Shown here: in pieces, positions 1 to 10,889 of the stretch
Position numbering within the stretch: position 1 is the first letter of the stretch
Layout: every line of letters starts with the position of its first letter
Assembly: GCA_029204225.1 (NCBI GenBank)
Contig: CM055097.1
Span: 60,369,700 to 60,421,466 of the forward strand
Reading direction: 5' to 3'
DNA length: 51,767 nt
Source: Diphasiastrum complanatum
Taxonomy: Eukaryota > Streptophyta > Lycopodiopsida > Lycopodiales > Lycopodiaceae
Translations under genes and position numbers: made by a program
The notes under the pieces: generated by a model
The model's database searches: none
The model's input: only the letters and a program-made list of their open reading frames with translations
What the model was told of the DNA's origin: nothing

Positions 1-1860
1 TTCTTTGATATATCCAACTATTCGCTTTGCAGCTTTCCAATAAATTTGCTTATTAGCCATAAGCTGACTAACCATACTTACGGTCAACTAGTAGTTAGAT
101 AGATTAACACAAGTTACCTACGTAACTTCTCATCCACATTCCAAACTTTTTCTAAAAGTTTATGTGCATACCTAGATTGAGAAATAAAAATACCTTGTTT
201 TATTCTCGCAACCTCAATCCAAGAAAATATTGTAAGGAACCAAGATTTTTCATGTCAAATTCTATGGTCATCTTTGACCAAAACATATCGTGTAGGCTCA
301 GAACCACTCTTGTGAAAGCCAAGCTACTCAAAGTATTAATCAATCCTTGTGTAATGTGCTCTGGGTGCTTGCTTAAGACCATATAGTGCTTTGTCTAACC
401 TGGAAACCAATTCTTTTTTTTCTTTTCAAAATCTAACCTTCTAGCTGCTCCGTGTAGACTTCCTCATCTAGAAATTCATTCAAGAATGCACTCTTAACAT
501 CCGTTTGTTGAATATTCCAACCAAAATCAGCGGCTAAAGATAACCTGGCCCCTAAGAGTACTAGAAGAAATTTTTTGTTGATGATGCTTTCTCAAGACAC
601 AAACCCTCCCATAACTTGTTATTCATAACAATTTGAGGAAGCCCTCTAACCATGTTATATTTCCTCAAAATTTTTTAGTTCCAATGTCCAAATCTTTTGT
701 GCCATAACTTACTTTTCATGCCAATGTTTGTAACTCCTGCTTGATGACTCACCACTAAGTCTTCAAGTTTATACATCTTCCGGCGAGAACTCCTTTCTGC
801 ATCATTATTTTTCTTCTTTGTAAGAAAATGTTCATCAAATTGCACCAACATGTGTTGCTTTGTAATAGCTAAAACTGAAAGTAAGTTCTTCTTTATGCTA
901 GGTACATAAAGAACATCTTTGATGGCTCCTATTTTCCTTAGAAGGTGATTGAGCTTGAACTTTTCCAACACCTTTAATCATAAACTAATTGTCATGTAAC
1001 TTGACATTAGTACCATCATCCAATTCTTGAGAATTGGACAACCACTCCCAGCGAGGTGTCATAAGCTTGATGCCCCTGAATCTAAAACCAATAGTCTTCC
1101 TCCTTAAAAAAATCACAAGATGATGTTGAACTCACATTGTTCAAGTATCAAGTTGCTTCCCTTATGATCAAGAGATTCTTCACCCTCTACAAGCTTTCCC
1201 ACTTCTTTCATATTGTTGATTTCTTCTTTTTATGCTTGAAAGCAAAATATCCAAACTTGCCACAATAATGACAATCACCATCCCACTTAAGATTGGTCTT
1301 CATTCCATCCTTTTCCTCCTTTCCTATAGCATTCAGTTCATCGAAACTAGGCTTAGTCTCGCGTAGAAATTCTGATGTGCAAGCGGCAAGCTATTAAGCA
1401 CAGTACGATAACTGAATTAGGCACACTTTCACCATTTGCTTTGAGTTAACCCTTGATATCTTTCCCTCTAGTAAAGTAGTCTATCATTGATTCCCGGCAT
1501 ATTCATTTGCAATGTATGAAGTTTTTTTTGTGAAAAGCAAAATCCGTGATTGATTAACATTCTCGTATAGATTTTTGAGGATATCCCAAGCTTCCTTGGG
1601 TCTAGGAGCATCCCTGATGGGAGAAATTACCCTAATTTTTAATTGATAAGTTAATGATATGATGAGCTTCCTTTTCTGTTTTTGATGTTCTCTTGATTCC
1701 TTTTCATTGTTAGGAGTTGGTCCATGAAAATATTTTGCATTTTATTTTTCCAGATAATAAAGCTATTCCCTTAAAGCTTATTAGCTTTAGGTAATATTGC
1801 ATCATATCATACTTGCCATTTTCGAAAAAGTCTTAGTTACAACCTTTTGATACCCCTTGT
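1..1860 (-). pseudogene. Ty1/copia retrotransposon relic (gag to RNase H), truncated at window edge
   Basis: Read on the minus strand from right to left. A primer-binding-like site GGTATCAAAAGGTT lies at 1841-1854. A gag start (MASM) follows at about 1825, then gag sequence, a degenerate zinc knuckle (DCHYCGKFGY, last His/Cys lost) near 1250-1290, the protease motif LDSGAS near 1085, a gag-pre-integrase domain (VLYVPSIKKNLLSV, LWHKRFGH) at 685-975, reverse transcriptase at about 180-570 (DVKSAFLNEFLDEE, LYGLKQAP, LGSLQYFLGL) and the start of RNase H (WKAAKRIVGYI) at 1-60. The integrase core is missing: sequence jumps from the pre-integrase domain to mid-RT near 565. The YVDD active site of RT has also been deleted. 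Many stops and frameshifts show the element is dead. The family assignment is firm; the exact ends are not. Confidence 0.85.
675..971 (-). pseudogene. copia gag-pre-integrase domain fragment
   Basis: This 98-codon open stretch is the best preserved part of the copia relic. It carries the gag_pre-integrs signature LYVPSIKKNLLSV and ends with LWHKRFGHWN, which contains the His-Leu/Phe-Gly-His type motif at the front of copia integrase. The following residues (NMVRGLPQI) can be read in another frame to about 600 and then give way to reverse transcriptase sequence. It is a piece of the larger minus-strand element, not an independent gene. Confidence 0.8.
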
Positions 1861-2053
1861 AAATGTCTAATAAGTAGACGACACATAATGTTGTCCTTCA
1901 AATCCGTTTGACTAGGTCAAAATTGTTCCTCGTAGATTTTAGAGTTTTGATGTCCTAATTTGTAGGTCTCTCTCTGACCTAACAACTTGCTGAAACCCTT
2001 AGGATTATTCAGTTTACCAAAATATGTGAGGAAACTTGACAAGATAGTTGCCC

Positions 2054-2371
2054 TCAAACTATGTATTGCCTTTGAACCCAAAAACAAAAACCACCGCTTT
2101 GGGTCTCTTTTGCAAGAGCGTGTTGGACCAAGTAGCATAGGCCAATTTTGGCTAGACATTCGACAAAGTCAGTAGGTTCATAAATCTCTTCAACAATGTC
2201 AAGAGAGGGATCATCAAGGTCAAAAACCTCACGGGCATGTAGCATAGCCACAGGGCGAGGATGTTGACCATCACAATTAAGATGAATAGGACTACGATAT
2301 TCAAAACAAAGGTTCTTTGCGGGGATTTCACAATAATTGTCCACAATGGTAGTGGGAAACCTCTCGCTCAC
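2054..2371 (-). other. Uncharacterised 105-codon ORF
   Basis: An open frame starting MSERFPTTIV. The middle (VFDLDDPSLDIVEE) is acidic and the tail is aromatic and basic. I do not recognise the family. It lies upstream of the copia primer-binding site at 1841-1854 and downstream of the LINE relic on the same strand, so it may sit in the 5' LTR or be a tail piece of another element. An overlapping minus frame (1917-2159) is also open. Composition alone does not prove that it is translated. Confidence 0.25.
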
Positions 2372-2779
2372 CGTAATTGTTTATTGGGTGAATTTTTCCT
2401 ATGTCATATGTTGATTGCCTCTCAACATGATGGTTCCATGCTCTCAAAATTCTCTAAAGAGGGGATTTCATTAAGGTTTGTGAACTCAAACACTTAAGCA
2501 TAAGCTTAAAAAGCTTTCTCTAGGGTCTTTGGGATAAAAGGAAATCTAAGGAAAATATTCTTGCCAAAAGTCAAGAGGTCAGACAAAACCGCTCTAGATT
2601 GCCATAAAAAACCAAGGCTGGTGAGGACTAATTAGAAAAACCTCTTGTTGATCAGGGTTTGCTTTCTCGTTAAAGGGTTAAGGGTACGTATTCCCCCCAT
2701 CTTGTTTTGGGCTTCATATTAGTCATAAAGGAGGACATGAAAAAGACCAATATGATGATAGGATGTGCTCAATAGTGCT

Positions 2780-3602
2780 GCATGAGACACACAAAAGTAG
2801 TAAGAAAAATGCTTAGATTTTTGAACTTCCCATTGAAGGCTTCAAGAGATCACGCAAGGCAAGATGAGATACTGAAGTGAACTCCAAGAAGCCTAATTAC
2901 TTTGCCTTGAGGGACAATAAGCAGTTGCAACTGTGAATTCGGTCTAATGGGAACGTGAGAGAATAAAAACCTCAAACTTTCTAAAATTACTTTCAGAAGA
3001 GGAACAAACACGACATTCACTACTGATGGACATAATGGTTTGGACTAAAGTCTTGTCTAGGAGAAAGAAATATGTACTATCATTGTGAAATTTGATGGGT
3101 TGGTGGTCTTACATGGCAATACAACTTCTAATCAAATTATATTAAGTTTCTTTTTTTTGGAGTTAACAAAGGCTGTGGGAAAAGCAAATAGAAGTGGTGA
3201 GAGAAGGCATCCTTACCTTATACCACAACGAAGAGGGAAGAAACATAAAAGGATACCAGCAGAGAATTTTCGATGTGGCAAAGGAGTCGAATGCTTTAAT
3301 TGAAGAAATGGCATAGGGGCATACCTATGGAGCTGCACAATGAAAAATATAGTCTTACCAAAGCCTATCGAGTTGTTTGTCAAGGTACTTCATAAGGTCG
3401 TAGCTTGAGAGTTATAGGAGTATAGGTCATAAATGAACCAAATCTTCAAAATATAGTCCATGATCTTTCTATCCCTTGAAAATTTGAATCCAATTAGTCT
3501 TGGAAAATCATTATGGGAAGGAAAGTTCTCAGTCTATTAGCTAAAGCCCTGACAATAATTTTGTACAACATGGTGAAAATGGTTAGTGGGTGAGAAATAA
3601 GC
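2780..3602 (-). pseudogene. LINE (L1-like) reverse transcriptase relic
   Basis: Minus-strand frames, joined across frameshifts, give the ordered blocks of a plant L1-type reverse transcriptase. They are MLYKIIVRALANRLRTFLP near 3560-3500, RKIMDYILKIW near 3450, then FFPLRCGIR-stop-GCLLSPLLFAF near 3240-3180 (the G-R-Q-G-C-P-L-S-P block), a degenerate catalytic box HNDSTYFFL near 3080 in place of (F/Y)ADD, and VPQGKVIRLLGVHFS near 2910-2870. The Asp pair of the catalytic box is damaged and there are several stops, so it is inactive. It sits upstream of the visible beta-galactosidase exons, possibly inside one of that gene's introns, in antisense orientation. Confidence 0.8.
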
Positions 3603-3859
3603 TTAGTAAGCCCTTTTTTACTTCAAATGAGAGGAAACATGTATGTATAATGTTCCATGGGCACCACAAAAAGGAAGGACCAAGAATTTCAAACCTTGGC
3701 CATTTCACTTGGTCTCTCTTGTTAGATTTCTTATGCTCAGCCTTAAACAAATCGTTCAAGTAATGAGCATCCTGAAAAGCGAAGGCCGACTACATGTTTT
3801 CGGACCTTCACATTTTTCCCTTTTTTTTTTTAAGATTCTTTTTTGCCTTAACCATCTTC

Positions 3860-4260
3860 TTAAACACCTTCGTCTTTTTCGCACTTTAGCGAAAAATGCG
3901 ACCAGAATGCCTTGGAAACCATTCCAAAGGCACCTTCACCCTTTTCGCCTTTTTCGCCCCTTCGCGAAAAATGCGACAAAGTGGTTAGAATGCCTTAAAA
4001 ACCATTTTAAGGTAACTTCAGCTTTTTCGGCTTTTTCGCTGCCTTAAAACTAAGGCAACTTCTGTTTTCGCTACCTTTAGTCTAAGGCATCTTCGCCTTC
4101 TTCGCTACCGTTAGTCTAAGGCACTTTGGCTTTTTCGCCTTTTTGCCGTATTCGCTGCCTTAAATCTAAGGGCGCCTTAGGGATTTACATACTTCAGTCT
4201 AAGGGCACCTTCAGAAGTGAGATACCTTCAGTCTAAGAGCACCTTCGGGTTTTTCGGCTT
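3860..4260. repeat. Degenerate minisatellite (TTTTTCGCC / GCCTTAAGTCTAAGG units)
   Basis: About ten imperfect units of roughly 30-50 bp. Two short words recur: gctttttcgcctttttcgc and gtctaagg(c)accttc. Units drift in length and sequence. At 3880-3980 a longer unit containing gcgaaaaatgcgac appears twice. No coding meaning was found. Confidence 0.6.
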
Positions 4261-4555
4261 TTTCTCGTTTTTGCCACATTGGCTGACCGACGTCACCAAC
4301 TTATCAGCAACCCTAAAACAGCTGGACAACCAAATATCCCAAAGGCGGTTAGCGGTTACCAACTTTGTACATATGCAAAGATTGGCGTAAATAGCATTAA
4401 AAGCTTGTAAGATATTTGTCTCTGGACACTTGTAAATATATATACTAGCTGAATCATTGAATTTCTCTTTCAATCAGAGTTATCTGTAGCCAGCGACGTT
4501 TTTTTAACAAAGGATTTAATTTAGATAAATAATAAAAATAATTAAATGTATATCA

Positions 4556-4640
4556 ATATTGTTCCGACCACGAACGTTCTGGAACGTTCGGAACGGAATG
4601 TTCCGACCCATTTTGGTCGAAACGGGCTTCTAAGGAGTCA
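4556..4640 (-). repeat. GTTCCGACC palindromic dispersed repeat, copy 1
   Basis: Dense in overlapping GTTC/GAAC palindromes, for example gaacgttctggaacgttc at 4572-4589. The reverse complement matches the sequence at 13915-13995 in order (CCTTAGAA..CCCGTT..CGACC..TTTTGGGT..GGAAC..GTCGGA), so the two are inverted copies of one dispersed repeat. It may be the terminus of an unidentified element. Confidence 0.5.
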
Positions 4641-5366
4641 ACTAGCTTTTCTTAACCTCTCATGATTGCGGGTTATAGTCATCAACCCTATCTAAGTGCT
4701 TTATTGGAGGGCGTGCATGTTTTTACCCTATTCGTAGTCATTCATGATGGCTTGTGGTCCATGATCTACAAGTTTTTGCATATCCTTTTATGTTGCATCA
4801 ATAAAGATAATAATTGCTCATTGATCATTTGCTCTCGAGGAACACTGTTTATCAATCTATATGTCTTTTATGTAACACCCAGTCACATCCATGGTTTTGT
4901 GGTACTATGTTTGTGCAATAATGAAATTAAGTTCAATAGTGCACATGCCTTTGAATGAATGCTTTCTGTTATTATGAGAAAATTCTACCAGCTACCTTCG
5001 TGATGTACCTATGAAGGTAACCAGATTCAAGATTCATCATCACTACCATTTGATGTACTTGCAAATTTCACAATTTGATTCTCTCAGCATTTACTTGTTA
5101 CTCTCATTTTGTCTACTCCTCCATCATCAATAGTCACCGCTAGAAATAGTTGCATACTTGAACGAATTATATGATTCGATTACAGTCACCAAATTGTTCT
5201 CAAATGACAAACTTAAGACATTCTAGCTTTGTTGCAATAGCAAATGAAACATAAACCATGATTGTATCAAAGTTTTGATAGCCTTGAGATGTTTTTGAAG
5301 AGGATCACCAATGAATGGTCACAATTTTGATACTATGTTTCAACATTATTAATGGATTGAAAATAG
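4641..5366. other. Stretch with no recognised gene
   Basis: AT-rich sequence with an open plus frame at 4662-4958 that matches nothing I know. I looked for the beta-galactosidase exons that should precede the one at 5367 (the DYLWYTT region) and did not find them here. This is probably intron. Confidence 0.4.
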
Positions 5367-5470
5367 TGTGAACATTATTGCGGAAGATCTACAAGGGGAA
5401 GTCCAACAACAACTTACCATAAGCTCTACAAGAGATGCCCTTCAAATCTACATCAATGGAAACTTTTCAG
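5367..5470 (+). CDS. Beta-galactosidase exon A (first exon visible)
   Basis: Encodes LTISSTRDALQIYINGNFSG, a beta-sandwich strand typical of the plant enzyme (compare ...HALHVFINGQLSG in the family). The donor is TCAG|GTACCT at 5471 and ends in phase 1. The 5' boundary is less certain: AG at 5365-5366 is the nearest acceptor that keeps the frame open. Confidence 0.75.
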
Positions 5471-7153
5471 GTACCTGCACTATTTCCATGTGACATAATT
5501 TTATTTCGAAATGTACAAATTGTAGTGTCTATTGAACTGTCTAGAAAGGTGAATAGAGCAAGATGACTCTCCACACTTGCAGAGTGAATTTTGGATTTGA
5601 ACAATTGATGTTGACTTTATATTTCTTTCTTGAGACATCCATTTGGGAAATTGAAGGTTAGCACACAATTTTTACTTTTATAATGTATTGTGCACTACAT
5701 GCTGTGTTGCAGCGGATCGCAATCCGCTGCAAAAACGTTCCGGATCGTGCGATCCGGAACGTTAGCGATCCACGACCCGGATCGCAAATTTTTTTTTTTT
5801 TTTTGTGGAAAAAGGAGTAATGGCCAAATTTTTTTTTTTTTTTTAATTTAATACTAACTAAATCAGTTTTGAATGGTGTTCTGATGCCAATGGTTTGCAG
5901 ATCTACTGATTCCGTTTTTTGTTAGAAAATGATAGAAAGAGTTAGAAGGAGCCTTCCTTAGATTGGCGGGAATTGTATACTTATTTTGGAATAGCTAAAA
6001 CAGGGGGTTCGGGGGGCAGTAGCCCCCCGGTGGGGGATTTGGGGGGCAACGCCCCCCAACGGCGGGGTCCGGGGGCCTCTTCATGATTTGGCCTTCCAAC
6101 TCCCTGAGTGAAAACACACTTTTTGGTGTTTCGCACCCGAAACAGTCGGCAAACTACACAGTCCAAATTTCTGAAACCATATGAAAATGCAGCCAGTTTT
6201 CTTAAACCATCTACTGATGTCCAGATTTCTAATCAATGTAGCCCGCAGCCATCTGAAACCAAGCAACAGATTTGCATAACAATTGTTCTTTTGATATCCT
6301 TTCACATGATACCCATATTGGCAACTACCCTAATGGGAAATCCCGGATCGCGTTCCGGAACGCGGACTGCAACCTTGACTACATGGTCCAGTATCTTGAA
6401 AAATGAACCAATGTAGATGAGTTATCCATTCTTGTTGAAGATGGACATTGGATGTAAGCATATAAAGATACTTCTTATTTCTCATTCTTAAGATACTACT
6501 AATAGTCTTTTGTGTGATCCAAGTGTTTTTTCACTTGAATTTTGAGTATCTCTTTCAATTCACTAATGATGTTGGTACTATGGAAAAGTGAGAAACAAAA
6601 TTAAGTCACATATTAGGGAGAAAAATATCTCTATCAAGTCGGAGAATTTTTTTTTTTTGATATAATGCATAATCAAAAACTTGGAGGAAAGGCTTGAATT
6701 GGAATACACCAGATTCAAATATCTTCTCTAAATTGTTTGACATTTGTAGGGAATCACACATTTGCCAAGTCTAGCTTGAGCGTGAATCAATCCATAAAGT
6801 TGATTATTGGTCACAATGAAATTGCGCTACTAAGTATGACTGTGGGACTACAGGTTAGTTGAAAATTAAATATTTTGATTGTAGTCAAAAGAATTTTCAA
6901 TATCAGTAGACTTTGGGCTTCAAAGTATGGTGCCATAGGAATTTGAAGTCTTTGTAAATTCTAGCCAAATATTTGACAAAGTACACATCTTCACCTCTTT
7001 ATTTAATCAATATGTGGATTAAAAGTTAGATGTTTGGGAAGGATTATGGCTACAGGTATGACAGGGTAAGTGCAGGCCTAAGTGGTTCCATCAACTTGAA
7101 AGGCCTCCGATCTGGGGATAAAGAGCTAGCTACACAACAATGGAGATATCAGG

Positions 7154-7234
<81 letters not shown>

Positions 7235-10200
7235 AGTTATAGATCAAATATCATCAGCCCCCTCCACCTATGTCTCATGCTCCTTATTTTACACGTTCAA
7301 TGCCTCATACATCACCTTGTATTGGGAGTCACTTTTCTCCCTATTGCACCATCTACTACCAAACAACCCTTTGGAAATTAGAGCCAACTTCCTCACCACA
7401 ACTCTCCATGTTGTTGCTACTCTTGCTTTCCCCTCTTAACCAGATGACCTAAATTGAAATCTTGCCACACATCTTCCATTGTAATACTTAATAGGATGAA
7501 GAGTGTCATCATCTATAGCTCCATGTTGTCCATGTATGAGTCTTCTCTCCCCATCTTTTATGGGATGCTTACTGCACTTTCCTCTAACATAAGAAGGTTG
7601 CCTTCATGGAAGCTTTAAAACAAGAGATTTTAAGCCTCTTGAATAGTTGTTCATTATGTGCCTTTTGAATACCGGTTTACCATCCTAATACAGGATTGCA
7701 GCTATAGCATAGTCACTGGCATCCTTTTTAAGTACATACGGCTTGTTAGGATTCACTATGTGTAAAATAGGCAATGTAGACACACAATATTTGAGGTTCT
7801 CAAAACTCTAATTCATCTCTTCAGTCCAAGTAACCGGAGGATTGAATTTACTGTGTCGGTTGGTTCATTTTGCCCCTTTGAGGACATTAAGGCAATGCAA
7901 TTATTGCATAACCTGATAGAGTCTAAGAAAAAGCCCCGTAAAGCCCAAAAAGGACTTAACCTCCCGGATTGTTTGAGGAATTGGCCATTCGCGAACTTGA
8001 CAGACTTTATTTGGGTCAATTTCCAACCCATGGTCCGATATAACGTGACCGAGATAAACCAATCTCTTCTGGAAGAAAACACATTTAGATTCTTTGGCAA
8101 AGATCTTCTCTTGTCTAACTAACTTTAAGACAGTCATGAGATGCTCCTCATGCTCCTCCAAGGTCTTACTATAGATGAGAATATCATCTAAGTAAACTGT
8201 GACGAACTTTCCCAGATATGGACGAAGAAGATCGTTCATCATCTGCTGGAAAGTCGCTGGAGCATTTGTCAATCCAAAAGGTAAAACCAAAAATTCATAG
8301 TGGCCATACCTAGTCCTAAACCTGGTGTTTTTAACATCCTCATTGCTTATTCGAATCTGATGATACCTTGATCTCAAATCGATTTTGGTGAAGTACTTTG
8401 CACCATGTAATCGATCAACCAATTCATCCGTTCGAGGTAAGGGGTAACGGTTGTTAATCGTTAATTTATTTACCTTTTTAAAATCCACACAAAGACGAGT
8501 ACCTCCGTCTTTTTTATCAACTAAAATAATTGAGCCCCCAAAGGGGACTTACTAGGCCTAACATGTCCCATCTTAAGATAGTTTTGCAGTTGCCTATAAA
8601 CTTCATCCTCTTCGGTAGTACTCATCCTGTAAGGATACAAAGATACATGTGAACTACCAGGAATGAGTTTAATACCATCGTCGACTCCCCTAGAGGGGGG
8701 AAGACCCTCTGGAAGCTGTTCAGGAAACACATTGTTAAATTCTTGTCTAAGTCTCCTAAAGGTTTCACCTTCCGGTAAATTTTCTTGTTTTAGGACGGCC
8801 ATACTAATCTTATTGTCGTCCGTCAAATCGTGCATAGAGAAATGTGAACTCCAACGATCCAGCCACGGAATCACGACATCGGGGGATCTATCTTTCTTCT
8901 CTCCTGAAAAAAGATCTGGCGTGAAGAGAGGATGGTGCAAAGCTTGCCTGGTTTGTGCCAATTCCCTCCACTCTTGCTGCTCTTTATTATGTTTTGCTTG
9001 CATCTGCTGCTGGAGATTATTGATTGCCAACATAAGGGTTTTAGCATTTTGAACTATAGGGGTAGTCATGGGTTCATCATCTTTAGATTGGGTGGGCTCC
9101 ATGATAGAAGAAGAAAACGAGAAGGATATACAACTGATGCACGTGACATGTTCATGCCTCATTATCTAGACTCAAGGCTATCAAATAGCCTCAATTTCAC
9201 TTTGGGATAGCTTGATTCCAGGTGGTCGAACGTCATCAAGCCTTCCAAGATGCCAAGACATCAGGTCGACGTGTGATTTACTAGGATGGTGGAGTTCTAC
9301 CTTGATAGAGCTTCTGGCGACCTTCACCAATAGGGAATTGGGCCCCCTGGGCATTGGTGCATTTCAGGGCCTTTTCCACACCAGCTACGTATCGAAGTTT
9401 GAAATTGTAATGTTATACATTCATTGTCTACTATTGGAGATCTTATAGATTTTATTAAAGGTCGAGATGTTCTATTCTTCCTTCAATATATAGATTAGAG
9501 ACAAGATTTGCAACTGGTAGAGGTTAAGGTGGAGTTGCATACTTATACAGAGAGTCATTAAATTCGGGATTGGAGTTTATCAGGCATGACGAGTACGCAT
9601 GCTATATCGGGGTTCGTATTTCAGGACGTGATATCAGTTTGGACAAAGATTTCTTTATTACAGCTTGCTACTTTTCTCCAAAGTCCTCTACCTTTGCGGG
9701 TGACAATCATTTTGGTAGAGTTTGCAATTTTGCCTTGACAGCTGGATGCTATCTTTCAACTTATCACTTATATTCAGAGAGTTAGATCGTTCTCCTTGGA
9801 TGAGTAGAGATACACACAGGCAACACTCACCTCATCTTAGTATCTGCATAGTTAGGGTTTTTGAGTATCATGGTTCTCTTAGGCCTCTCGTTTACTTGAC
9901 ACACTTGGCATTTCTATCACAGATCTCCCATCGGGGGGTACCCATGAATACATCAGACCACTCTTATACAGAGCATAGCTTGATCGAGCATGGCATGGCT
10001 AGCTAGGGGTTAAACCCGACGATTATCAAAAAAATTTCTTGGAGAGGGATGTATTAGGGTTCCCAGTGCTACCATGCTATTTATCTTCAAGATTATCACA
10101 TGGTTTGAGATTTGTATTGGGTCAGTTTCGGGTTTCATGGCACCAAATTGAGACTGAGATTGGACGCTTTTAGAGTATCCACGGGAGGAGAGGATTTGTC

Positions 10201-10813
10201 GAGTTTGTTTCCTATCTGAGGTGGAGACCAAGGAACATTTCTTATTAAGATGCCCACTGTATTATGAGATCAGAGGGAGATATCACTACCTCTTCCGGGA
10301 TGTACTTGTTACATTGAGATCTATTATAGCACATGAGGATCCACGATGTGTTGCACTCACGGTCAGAGAGATGTTCCTATTGTTGCAGGATCTATGTCAG
10401 CCAGCTCAGCCGAGTCATTCCGTCATCCAGTGCCAGATCACGTCCTTCTTCTCTCACAGGAGATCACGGATCAATTCAGACCCAGATGACAGTGAGGACG
10501 ATGATATCTCCCGACATAGAGACCAGAGACGACGTACTATCTAGGGTCTGGCTATGTGTAGAGCTACTAATCACATGGACCTTATTTTGTACCCATTACA
10601 TCTTTCTTCAGTCACAGCAAGATTTTTGACGATAGCATGCTACACCATTATTGATGTTCATTGTTTTAATACCCAGATATTCATTTCTAGTTTCACTTTG
10701 TGATAGTAGTAGTCATACTTAGAACATTTTTCTTTATTGTTATTGGACACGTTTTATACGCTCCTATCTACACCACACGCTTGACATGTACCTTTATGGA
10801 AAAGACATTAATA

Positions 10814-10889
<76 letters not shown>

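Noticed and set aside
3643-4047. 134-codon plus-strand frame
   Set aside because: It spans the TTTTTCGCC minisatellite, which yields Phe/Arg/Leu repeats; there is no domain.
7030-7439. Open frames containing long Ser-Leu repeats
   Set aside because: They arise from reading through the (CT)n microsatellite after a splice donor. The same holds for frames at 10700-11013, 16451-16734 and 16993-17316.
8663-9210. Plus-strand frames opposite the gypsy gag
   Set aside because: They are the complementary strand of a well supported minus-strand gag-RT frame.
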